From positions 4,223,383 to 4,287,382 of the forward strand of contig JAGGNK010008892.1 in assembly GCA_017590115.1 (NCBI GenBank): DNA of 64,000 nt, given 5' to 3'. Source of the DNA: Montifringilla adamsi. Taxonomy: Eukaryota > Chordata > Aves > Passeriformes > Passeridae. Positions 26,883 to 37,952 of the stretch are shown here, piece after piece. The translations under genes were made by a program, and so were the position numbers. The notes under the pieces were generated by a model. That model had not been told where the DNA came from. It saw nothing but the letters and a program-made list of their open reading frames with translations, and made no database searches. Numbering within the stretch: position 1 is the stretch's first letter; every line of letters starts with the position of its first letter.

Positions 26883-28148
26883 AGATTGGGATTTCTGCAG
26901 CTGTTCCATTGCAGTGTGAGGCAATCCTCATTGTGTAATTTTTTCCTTACAATTTTCTTGATTTTCCCTTGCTACAAATTGTGTCTGCTACCTCTTTTTT
27001 TTCACTTTACGCTGAGGAAAACCAAACATTTTTGCTGTAATCTCCCTTTTTCAGTGCACATTATTCAGCAGGTAGTATCAAATGCTTTCTGTAGCTTGAC
27101 ATGAAGCGGACTCAAAGATGTTTGAACTAAACAGAAGTTGCATCGCTTTCTAAAGTGCCACCCATTTAATGCAAACTCTCAAACTATCCTTTTAGTATCA
27201 TGTTTCCCCATTATGCTCCTTTACATTGAGGAGCAATTTTTCTTCTACCCTCAGCCTTCTTGCCAGTGATTTCTTCCCAAATAGTTGTACACAGCTCTGT
27301 AAATGTTAGAGTGACATTTGGAGTAGATTTGAAAAGCACATGTGCTCCTTCTTGGTTCTCCTGAGTCTCTGCCAAGCTTCAGTATGGCAATATAACCTCA
27401 CTCCTCGCCTCCCAGGGCTAGCAGTAACATTTACAAGCTACAGTTTCCTCTGTCTGCAAATATTTCCGCTGTGGTACTCAGTGCTCTTACAGCTCCTCCC
27501 TAGGCCAGTTCTTCATGATTGCAGCCCAGAGAAAGGAGAAACAAAGTTTATTTGCCTTTCATTGTGGAGTATAGGAATCTATTTTTTTAGTAACTCCCCA
27601 CCTGACAACACCTCTTGATTAACTCATACTCTTTTGTGTGTGGTGATAACAGGAGTGTAGGAAGGGCATACCAAGCCTGATGCTGGCTGAAACTGGTACA
27701 TACCACGTTGGTTAACCTGGGGAATTGGAGAGTTGATTAAATACAGAAGTTAAGCAAATCTAGAATCCAGATGACACATGTTAGAGAAGTTTATTAATGG
27801 AGAGAGATTTGAGAGCCATGTCCCTAATACGTCCTCCCTAGGTCAGTTCAAAATTTGGAACGTCTCCATTTGAAGCTTTTGTTGTAGACAGGCAGAAATG
27901 TGGGATTTTACCTTACAATAGTAGAAGCCTCACAGTTTTAACTATTTCCTTGAGATTTAGTCCATTTTAAGGTGAAAATTCTCAGGACAGCTTTACAGGA
28001 TTTTGGTATAATATTAAAGCAGAAGAGCGGGGTGTTAATTTTCGACTTAGAAAAGGATATTAGTGCTGTTCTAAAAAGAAAAATCTAAAAAGAATTACTT
28101 TTATTCATAACCAAGGTAATTTCAAAGTCTAAACTCTATGAATCAAGA

Positions 28149-28170
28149 TTTTTTTTTTTTTTTTTTTTTT
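28149..28170. repeat. Poly-T run (about T22)
   Basis: An uninterrupted run of T sits in AT-rich intron; no retroposed body was recognised. Confidence 0.85.
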
Positions 28171-29579
28171 GTCTGAAGGACATTATAGTATATGCACTGT
28201 GTGCTCAGGGCTCTTTATTAGCCTTCTTTACCTATTTTTTTATGTCTTTAATTTTGTGGATACTTAGTCAATATTATCTGCAGGCTTTGGTTATGTGCTT
28301 GGGAAGACTTCAAAGGAGTAGAAGGTACTGGAACAGGGGGAGACAGTGGTATGGAAAGAAAATTGGTGAATAGAGTGTTTATTTTCTTCTGACTTTCTAG
28401 ATAAATAAGTAGATATGGTTTGCACTTCAGGTTTCTTCAGGAATTTTCAGGCCCAGAAATTAATTGTTTTAATTAATGTTATGAAATAAAATTTGCAAGG
28501 TTGTGAAAAAATTTGTTTGGTGAAGAATATTCATCTGGATGTCATTTGGCCTATGTAAAGATCTGCTAGCAATTTTTGTCTATAGCAGAGGCCTTATAAG
28601 TGACAATTCTTACTACTGCTTCACCAGTATTCTTGCATCCCTGGAAATGTGATGAATGCCTCGGAGCTTGCTCTATTATGTCTCCCATTTGCTGTTCATT
28701 TGGAACTATTTTGTGCACAGTGCAGTGATAAGGATGTGTTATGTAATTACTCTACTTTAAGTGCTTGTTTGGTCTTAACTAACATATGCTATTCAAATTG
28801 GCAAATTTGAATTTAAGAAAATAGTATATACAGCAGAAAGAAGCCAGAGATCAGAAGCAGGAGTAACAGGTTTTAGAAAATAAAAGCTAGGAGCAGCTGA
28901 GTAGAAAGGAGTTTACTTAGTCTAAAATAGAGTGAGGGAGCTGGAATAATGATATACTGATTTTCAGCATAGGAAGATCCTTTTGTAAAGCAGCCATAAA
29001 CCCACTTGGGAATGGAGAAGGAATGTGTCGTCTTAATTTGAAACAAAGAAAAACTTGGATTGATGTTGAAAAAATAATTTTGTCTTTCAGAGAGATTAAG
29101 TACCAGCAAAACCAATCTGGTTTCTTTATTTTCTGTAGCTGTATGTGTCCAAGATTTTTACTGTTTTATCTTCATGAGTTTCCACTGGATAACAACTCAC
29201 AATAATGCTATTGACATCTTATCAGTTCGAAATCTCTAAAGCAGAATAGCTTTGTTCTTACTAGCCCAGTAAACCCTATCAGTGGCTTATTAGTGATATT
29301 TATTTTTTGCATGGTATTTTGCTGGGCTAATAAATCCCATTTGTATTTCTAATGTAGTGCTTCAGTTTAGGCAGGTTTTTAAAGATGGTTTTGTGTTCTC
29401 TGTTATTGTCCCTCTCAGTGCTAGTGAATTACATTTGCATTCCTTCAAATTGCTCTTTCCTGTTTGGTGGGCTAAGTTTAAGATGAAGTCCGATGACAAT
29501 GAGATGGGAGACATCCTGGGGAAACTCAGTTTACTGCAGAAGGTGTCATAGCACATTTAGCACATGGACTTTTCTTATG

Positions 29580-30005
29580 GGTCAACGAGAAGCAGTCTCA
29601 GAGCACAGGACCACCCGGCACCCCCAGCCCTGCTCACAGCCCAGGACCCCATGGCAGCCCCTCTGGCCATCAGCCCCCACCCGGTGATGCTGTGGCAGGG
29701 CCGGTCCCCAGGTCCCACAGTGTGCCAGCCCTGGATGTGCCCCTTGTTCAGCCGTGTCACTGTGGCCCTGCCTGGCAGTCGCCCTGAACCCTGGCCAGCA
29801 GACTGACTTCCTGGCCTGAGCATGGACCTGCCTCATCACCATGAGGTTTCCTGGCTCTTGGTTGGACCTGGCCCCCATTTGCACATCTGTCCCTCTTGCC
29901 TTCCTGTGTGTGTGGGACAGCCCTGGGCAGCAAGGCACTGGCACAGGGAGCTCCACAGCTTCTGGCACCCCTCCTGCTGGATGATGTGCAAGGTCCTAAC
30001 CGCTT
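29580..30005. other. GC-rich patch in the large intron, unclassified
   Basis: About 425 bp are strikingly GC-rich and rich in CCCCAGCCC / GGCCCTG words compared with the AT-rich intron around them. Open frames up to 128 codons run through on both strands, which is expected where stop codons are rare because of base composition; none has a recognisable domain. It could be an old repeat, a regulatory island or an exon of an unannotated transcript. There is no dense CpG pattern, so a classical CpG island is unlikely. Confidence 0.4.
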
Positions 30006-33000
30006 GTGAGCACTTAAATTTCCCATCATATCTTTTCCACCAAGACAGGAGCACTTTCTCCTGGATTGTCATCAGATTTAGTCTGACTGATTACATTCAG
30101 GCTTCCCAAATTACTTGTCAGGCTTCTTTTGTTGAAACTCATCTGTATGGAATCCACTCAGACAGGAAAGAGGATTTATTGCTCCTTTTCAAAAAAAATT
30201 AGTTTTGTTTTAAAGTGTAATTTTGTTTTCAGAAAATCTATTTTTTATGTGGTGCCATGTGTCTGGTAGTGGATATGTGAGGGCAGGAGGTGAGCTGTGC
30301 AATCAATGCCTGCAGGAGAGGGTTTGGTTTGTGAATACAAAGCTTAGGCACTTCAGGGATATTTGAATTCACAAGAATGTGGAAATCTTTGGTGTAAGTG
30401 TTTTGGTCTTGCAAATGTAGCTGGGAAAAATGTCCTGTGCCCTGAACTCCTGTCACTGGGGACTTGAACTTTCATGAAGTGTGGATATTTTTAGTTCTTT
30501 TTGCACTGTTACCTTTCTGAAAATTTCAGTAAGGAGCTACACTGTATTGTAGTCTGGGAGGCATAGGAAAAGGACCACAGGGAAGAACAGGAGACTACAT
30601 AAAAATTAAAAGAGAGGAGAAAGAAAAGAGGTGAGGAATGGAGATTAATACAGGAGAGTAGTTCAAAAGCAGGAGAAAAAGCATGAAGAGGTCTTGAATA
30701 ATTTTCTGTCTGGATGCTAAGAATATGTGCCTGTTCCATCTCCCTAGGAGGTTTATGCAGAGCCTTGTGTGGAAGCAGCAATGAATTGCTCCTTTGGATG
30801 CTAAGTGTAAAATTAAAACTGGCAGGGTCTGAGAGCACAAAACTGGGAAGCTAATTGCTCCTAATAACATACTGATTTTCACAGATTTCTGGCATTATGT
30901 CAGAGCAGTTTTGAACCAGCACCTGGTTTCTTCCTCTTCCCATCTCCAAGCTAATGGCAATGAAGCTTCTGGCGCTGGGATCACAAATAAATGCCACTCA
31001 ATGTTTTTGTCCGCACAAATCTGTGGGGGTCTCAAACATGATTTCATGTGTTGCTTCTATGCATCCAATATAATAGCTACCCTAAAAGTAGAAGGGTGGC
31101 AGAAATGTGCATGTATTCTAAACTTGGATAACTGTGCTGCTGCCTGTATTTATGGTGCTGAACAAAGCATTGCAGTCCCATTGCTGCAGGTGGCTGAGGA
31201 CAATTGAATGGATGCCTGTATTCAGGCAGAAGTTGCCAGCACAGGTGTCTGAGGGGCTGAGGTCATGCACTTGTTGCCAGGTTGCACTCAACCCTGAGCA
31301 GATTTGCTGTATGTTTTGCTCAGCTGTAACATGCTTTTCTCAAGCTTTGAGGACTGACTGTCAGGAAAAGGAAATAGATTTTCCTTGTAAGACTGCTACT
31401 AGGCAATACCCTCCTCTGAAGGGGTATTTTCATAGCTGGAGGGAATGTTCTGCTTGCAAGATAAGCTGAGAGGCTCTCAGATACTCCAGACTGTGAAGGC
31501 TTGCAAAGTGAGAATTAAATGTTGTCATTTTTGGAACACATCAAGTGCATAGGGCAAACACAAGAACAGACCATTGTCTCCTGGGGTTGTGTGGATCCTG
31601 TTTCAGCTGTTTTTAGATATTTAATTTTATCTGCTTAATTGTTACGAGGTTTCATCACATTGTGTTTGTAGCAGACTGGCTGGAGAAGGGACATTAATAC
31701 CTGATTTAGGCTACTGTGGGATGTGAGCTGAAACACTGTCCAGATTTGATGTCATCTTCAGCAATTTTGAGTATTCAGTTCTTCCTTACATATGTATAAT
31801 AGTAAGGATTGGGATTTCTAGTCTAAGGACAGTAATTATCTGGCAATGGGATCAGTAAAGCTGAAGGATGCAAGTTCTTACTGAAGGGAAGAGACTCATT
31901 ATTACCATGCTTTTAGTTTGTTTTAGTCACTGCAGAAAAACTCATGTTTTCAAGGCACCTAATGCATGGTACTGTGGAGAGGGGAGCAGCAAAGCTGAGA
32001 CACTTGTGTCAGCTACTCCCACTCGTAGTCCCAATATCCTCCAGCCCCCTTCTCCCAGCTGTTCATGTGCTAGGGCCAGCAACTGTTTCATGCAAGGCAC
32101 ATCTGAGCTGAAGGCGTCAAAAGAGCCATTTCATGCTTGACTGCATTTTCTAATACAATCTGCAGAGAGAGAGAGGAAAGAGAGCAAGAAAGGTTTGTGT
32201 GTACATAGGCATTGCCTTTGAGTGTATGTATAATATACAGTACATTTAGTTCCAGCTTGCAGCTGTGGGTGGCAAGTGAGAGGTGCAGACGTGAGGGGGA
32301 AGAGAATTGCGCTTTGAAAAGCAGAAACTATTCTTCCACCTTGAAAAAGCAGCTTTCTTTCCTTCTCTGTTTCTTGACCAAATGAAGATGTGGGACCCCA
32401 GGAGAGCACTGGCGAGCACTGGCAGCTGGTACCAGAGATGTGTGTAATGTAATGGCTGAGTGGGTGATGTGTGTGGAAAGCTTTCTGTGTACAGACCATG
32501 ACAGCGTGTGGTGAGTGCAGCTAAGAAAACTGATGAGTAGGGATGTTGTTCGTCTTAGTGGTGCTCCTAGAAAAGTTTTCTTAATATGTTTGTGTGTCCT
32601 GTGACTGCAGATGTGCTGCATACCAGCTATTAGTGTGGTGTGTTGCTGTACCAGCACAACTATAGGGATCCCTACTAAATGTTTTGGAACCATATATGTG
32701 TCTTCTCTGTCATTTTATCAGCTTAATATTTATATATTTATTTATCACCTCGTTTGCATATTTATTGCATTGCATTAACAGTACTCTTACTGGCCGTTTT
32801 GGAGCTTGCCATGAGTATTTTACGGCATGGACATTGGGCTGTTCCTCAGTTTCCCACCCATTTACCCTACTGTAGCATCTGACATTCAGACATTGAGAGG
32901 ATGTAAGGTTCGGCTCTGCCAAGATTGCTGTTTCCTGGTGGAAGTTCTGCTCTCATTGGATGGGAAAAATGGGACTAAGGAGAACATCAAATTCATAGGA

Positions 33001-34266
33001 GAACATCAAACATTCCAAATACATGTTTTGCAGTTGGTTAAATTAGATGTGCTGGGTAGTGAGGTGGTGGTGCCTGGAGAGAATCCCACTCATCATTTGA
33101 GAAAACTTCAGGTCAACTGAACTGGATGAGGTACTGGTAAGAGAGCTTTAGAGCAATCCATCCATGTTTTCATGTTAGGGAGCTGAACCAGTCTATTTTT
33201 TTTTTAAACTCTGGGATTTTGATATGTAGTTTTATGGTAGAAGCCCTATATGGAGCAATCTGTACAGCTCTGCCTTTGAAAGGGGCTGACTGTGGGGAAT
33301 AGAAATTCTCTGATTCATGTATTAATATATTTATGTAGATTAGTAAAGTTTGCAGATAAAAATGCTTTTGAGCATATTCCATGAAGAAACAATGATTGCC
33401 ATGCGGTAGTGCTTGCTGCAGTTCTAACACAAGACTTTAATTCTACTCCTTAAAGGAGAATATCACTTTTTGCAGGCAAGACCCTGAACAAATAGAGAAT
33501 GCTAAATTTAACTCTTTTCCTCAGCTGAAATTCCAATTTTCTTTGACATCTTCAGAGATGATAGAAAAATATAACTTTTCTTCACTTCTTTCCCCTCCTA
33601 CTGGCATTCATTGTGCCTCTATCTTCTAACACTTTTCCTGCATTTGAATGGCACTTGCAATGGAGTTTGGTTTGTTCCTTTCTTCATTTGCATTGGTTGT
33701 GTCAGCAGAGCTCTACTAACACTGGTTGTTAGTAAGTAGTGGAAAAATATAAAATCAAAAAATTGAACAAATCTGATTTAGAAGAGGGCTATTAGGAAAT
33801 TCACTTTTTACAGTTGTTTGTCTTTAAAGTGATATCAATGAAATGAAATTCCTCTCTAAATAAGCAACAGCAAGAGTACCAGAAATTAGAACTCTAGTCG
33901 CTCTAGTCATTACTGCTAGTCCTGGGAAGGCTGGACTTCAGTGCACTGGAGGAAATGTGGAAAACCAAGCCTTTGCTAGCTTATAATAATCACAAAGGGG
34001 CTCTGTCCTAACATGCTTGAACTTGGGAATTATGTGTCCATGGGTACTACTGTGACCAGTTGCAGTGAACACCATATCTTTCTTTGCCGCTCACTTTTGC
34101 CCCACAGGGTTTCTGTGTGCAGTTAAATGTTGCATTTTTCCCCAGTTACATACCCTTCTGTGGGAAGTGCTATGGATTCTGTAAGCACAGTGCTCTGTGG
34201 TAGGTGTGAGTGCTCCTCAGTGGTGTAACTTCTCATTTTTTGCAATTGTTTGCTGATTCCTTGCAG

Positions 34267-34470
34267 AGGCCTCTATCTTGAGCTATGATGGCAGCATGTA
34301 CATGAAGGTCATCATGCCCATGGTTATGCACACTGAAGCAGAAGATGTGTCCTTCCGTTTCATGTCCCAGCGTGCTTACGGGCTGTTGATGGCAACCACC
34401 TCCCGAGACTCTGCTGACACCCTGCGCCTGGAGCTGGATGGAGGCCGTGTCAAACTTATGGTCAATTTAG
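34267..34470 (+). CDS. NRXN3: NRXN3 exon: start of LNS4 domain
   Basis: This internal exon of 204 nt begins after TTCCTTGCAG. Its first two bases complete the split Glu codon from the previous exon (G|AG); 67 full codons follow (34269-34469) and a single G remains. The peptide starts [14 protein letters not shown], continues through [20 protein letters not shown] and [20 protein letters not shown], and ends LMVNL. This is the first beta-sheet portion of LNS4, in a family known to make a calcium-dependent ligand-binding face. The donor is TAG|GTATCG, unusually weak: positions +4 to +6 all depart from consensus. Reading past it reaches a stop after GIV (TAA at 34479). The following exon is the alternative SS3 microexon, so a weak donor here may matter for regulation. 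There are no frameshifts or stops. Confidence 0.95.
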
Positions 34471-34946
34471 GTATCGTATAAACACCTTCCACTGCCCTCT
34501 TCACTATTAGTTTGGGCTTGTGATTAGTGTTTTTTTTTAAAAATGATTTCATTTATTTTCTGTTGGTTTGATTGGATTGGATTGATTTCTAAAATAACTG
34601 CTGAAACTTTTATAATTATATTCTCTTGCGGAGAGAAATTCTCTTCTGCATTGCTGCATGAAGATTTGCTGTCAGTTCTTCGTTATGGACAGTGTTGGTT
34701 TTTAAGTCTTTAAGTTTTTAAGTTTCCTTTCTTGGTCTGGGACTGGTGAGCTCTGTGTGAAACATGCTACTTGGTCCATCTTTTGATCAGTTACATCCCT
34801 CATTCATCCAGCATCACTCAAAACAGTCAAAGGCAAACATGGAAAGGAAACAAAATGGATATGGTGGCAAGCAGAAGTCCTGTGAACCCCCTGCCCTTTG
34901 CATAATTTGGCAGCAATTGATACAGCTTGCCATATTTTATATATCT

Positions 34947-34980
34947 AATAAAAAAGGCTGGTTTTTTTTGTTGTGTCTTT
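34947..34980 (+). terminator. NRXN3: Candidate intronic polyadenylation signal
   Basis: AATAAA at 34947-34952 is followed within 10-30 nt by a U/GU-rich element (GGTTTTTTTTGTTGTGTC), the normal arrangement of a vertebrate poly(A) site. It lies about 480 nt after exon B. A second AATAAA is at 35000-35005. If used with retention of the exon B donor, it would end the protein a few residues into the intron. There is no transcript evidence. Confidence 0.3.
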
Positions 34981-37560
34981 ATAAAAAGAAATTAACATAA
35001 ATAAAAGTGCATCCCCCCTATCCCAAATGGCTGTGTTCTGTCTCCTTAGAATTGCTCATTTTCAGAAAATAATTAAAGAAGACAATTAGAAACAAGTCCA
35101 ACAATACAGAAGCAATTGGGAGTGAATGTGCTATTAGATTAGTCTCAATTAATTTTCTTGCCATTCTCTAGGTATTCTACAGAATGACAGATTTTTAAAG
35201 AATGTAAATACATGAGTTGAAGCTTTCTTTCACTTTCCAGTGATGCAGCTTGTTGCTTCATGTAAATTCAGGAATATAAACAAAAAGAGGTTCTGCCTCA
35301 AAGAGGTAAAACTAACATAATAGTGCAAAATCTTAACCTCTTCGTGTGTAGGTTATTTTATATGAAGGTTTGTGTATGGTCTGTGAAAACTTCTGTCAGC
35401 TTTTAAAGTTCTAAGGCCCACTAGAACAAGTTGCACATTTTGTGAGCTAATAGTATCAGCATCTTCAGAGCCCTACTGTGGCTACCAGGAGCAAACGATG
35501 TAGCAGCTTTGTATGTAAAATATGCTGTCCTCTGGAACTAGCTTGCTTTTTAAATTTGCATCTAGTGGTTTTTCTTTTGGCTTTGAAATTGTGACCCAGA
35601 CCCTATTATTTACTTTTTGAATAACAAAGTGAAGAAGATGCGTCAAACAAGTTCATATTTCTTAAAAGAAAGGTGCATCTAAAAGTCTATAGAATCTCTT
35701 GCCTTCTAGTAAATAAAAGCTAAACACCAACAAAAAACCCCCCTATATTTGCATATTTGCTCTGCTTAGCTTGACTGAAGAAGCATAAAACTCCATTGAG
35801 TCTGTAGCTGCATAAGAGCACTTGCTGTGCTAGCCAGACTGGCCTATAGCACAGATGGGATAGATGAACCTCAGCTGTGTCAGTAACTCCAAATAAAGAG
35901 AAGCAGCCCTCTGATGATAGCCATCTCTGCCTATATTAACTCTAAGTGAAGGAAAATTTCATACATTTGCAGGGTTTCTCTGGAGAACAGCTCGAAAGAA
36001 CTGCTGTTGATCCTCCTTACATGTAAAATGAGAATTTTACACAAAACCCCAGCGTTTTTGTGTATCTATATGTATTTGCATTTTCTTCTGATCTAATTAG
36101 TTGCCAATAATCAAGAAAAATAAGATTATATTTATCCCATTTAATTTCTTGAAAATTATGGCTGGCTATATTTTTCTCAGAAAATAAAATTAATCATTTG
36201 GAAATATTGGCAGTGGCATGCTTCTGTGATGGGCGAACTGAGTATCTGCCCAACTCTACAGTATCCTTTTGTAGCCCAGAGCCAGTTCTTTTACTTTTCA
36301 ACCCCTAGTTCCTCTACTTGTTGAAAGGAGAATTCTTTGCACTCTGTGAGGAATGTGCTAGTATTTTAGTAATGGCTGCTTTTATCACCTTTATATTCCC
36401 ACATGAGAAGTACTACAGCATGAAAATTGCCAGACTTCATAAAAAAGTCACTTTTTCTTCTGAGAAAGATACCACTTGTTTGATTCTATCTTCTTAAAAA
36501 TGAATGAGAATTAGGGGAATTGTTCATTTTAGGTGTTCAGGACCTCCTAGACTTAGACCCTAAGTGGATATGAGTAGGGTATATTTATATCACCCTGAAT
36601 ATACTTATTTTTTAAAGCTTATTTTTTCCTTTCCAATTTTCATTATATTGTGCTGGCAGAAGATATTTTCCCTCAGGGCCTGTCAACATTATAAGCCTGA
36701 TTGGCATTGGTCACTCTTGGCACTCACTGGGATTTGTTATGCCATCACTTAGCCTAGAGGTGGACTGTTCAACTCTGTCTGGCACCTAAAAGATGTGGCT
36801 AAAGATTTGACAGATGGTCTACACATGTCGGGAAAAGATGTGTTGTTGACAGTTTAATGCAGGGACAAAATCTTTAAACAAACCCCTGTGTAAACTGAAG
36901 GCTGATTCTGTGTAGTAGCAGGGACTGAAGCTATGTGTATGCCACATTTTGCCAGCTTTTCAGCTGTAAATTTTTGTGAGGTTGAATCTTTCCTGAAGTG
37001 ACTGTAGGCTGGATCAATGGAAACCTGTCAGCACTCTCCTATGTCTAACTCAACAGAGGATAGTTTAGAGTTTTGAGGAGAGCTCAATCTCCGGATTGAG
37101 CTTCCCCTCTCCATTATTCAGATTTATAAAACTGTCAGAAAATGTCCTTGAAACAGAACTTTCCTTCTACCAAAACAGCAGTTGCCTTGCTGTTGACAAA
37201 CAGAATTTGAGGAAGAATCACCTTACCAGAGCCATTCATTTCCAGTTGTTTACTCTAAGTCACAATAACTCTGTACGGAGACTGCTCATAGCCCAAATGT
37301 CACAAACAACAACTAAATCTTTACCTGACCTTGCCAAAGTCTCCTTACCAGTGAGAAACAGTCACCAACACCACCTCTGAAGATCTGAGTATGCTTGGTG
37401 CTGACTAGCTATCTGTCGGTATCCCCTGAGCATCTAATCCATGATAGATGTGTGTGAAAAAGGACTGTTTTGAGGGGTGCATTATTTAATTGTGCTTTTC
37501 TTATGTCATTTAATACTATTACTAAGAGCTGTCTTCCCTTCTGTGATCTATTCCATTCGA

Positions 37561-37677
37561 TTACTTATTATCATTTGTGTCTTTATTAAGGTCTTTCCTA
37601 CGTTTTCTTTTCTCTTTTTTTTTTCTTTCTTTTTATTTTCCTTTTTTTTTTTTTTTTAACTCTTCTGTGTGTTTCAG
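37561..37677 (+). repeat. Long pyrimidine/T-rich tract ending in CAG
   Basis: A tract of more than 100 bases dominated by T with some C includes a T15 run near 37643-37657 and ends in TGTGTGTTTCAG. On + it looks like a very strong polypyrimidine tract and acceptor. Alternatively, on the - strand it is an A-rich tail adjoining the GC-richer block to its right. Confidence 0.6.
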
Positions 37678-37952
37678 TTGTAAAGCTTTCCCACACCCCA
37701 TCAGCCATGGTAAATCAAAAGATGGTATTCGACCCTTCAAAGGCCTGAAGCCTGCGGCCCGCACGGCAAACAGCCCTGAGAACAGAGCATACGGAGCAGC
37801 CTGCAGGGGCTGGCATATCCCTCTCACCCCTCAAAACCAGGGTCCAAACCAGTCAGGGCAGAGAGATACGGTGGGCATGGGCAGCTGGGGGCTTGCTCTG
37901 GAATGTGGGAAGGAAAGGAAGAGCAGCAATGAATAATTCTCTAAGGAAAAGG
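37678..37952 (+). other. Cryptic-exon-like or retroposed block, unclassified
   Basis: This GC-richer block lies between the pyrimidine tract and a good donor-like site (AAAGG|GTAAGG, GT at 37953). Joined to exon B in its phase, the segment gives 22 codons and then TGA at 37746, so inclusion would truncate the protein. One other frame stays open to 37934. On the - strand a 64-codon frame runs into the A-rich tract, so a retroposed copy with a poly(A) tail is an alternative reading. I recognise no family for it. Confidence 0.3.

Larger units (their letters stand above)
580..34266 (+). other. NRXN3: NRXN3 intron between EGF-B exon and LNS4 exon (33.7 kb)
   Basis: This intron is bounded by GTAAGT at 580 and TTCCTTGCAG at 34257-34266. 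It contains the repeats listed separately: LTRs at 4973-5370 and 8497-9059, CR1 pieces at 20588-20700, 21384-21530, 26555-26712 and 26818-26882, and simple repeats. In the remaining stretches (about 580-4970, 5370-8490, 10000-20580, 21540-26550, 26890-29570 and 30010-34260) I recognise no gene, RNA or repeat. Scattered open frames of up to about 147 codons occur on both strands but have no recognisable family signature and are what chance would give. The base composition is AT-rich, as usual for avian long introns. Confidence 0.88.

Noticed and set aside
37800..37830. Possible tRNA-derived SINE in the minus-strand block because of a GGGTCGAATACC B-box-like word (about 37722-37733)
   Set aside because: No A box at the right distance, no cloverleaf, and no repeat family recognised.
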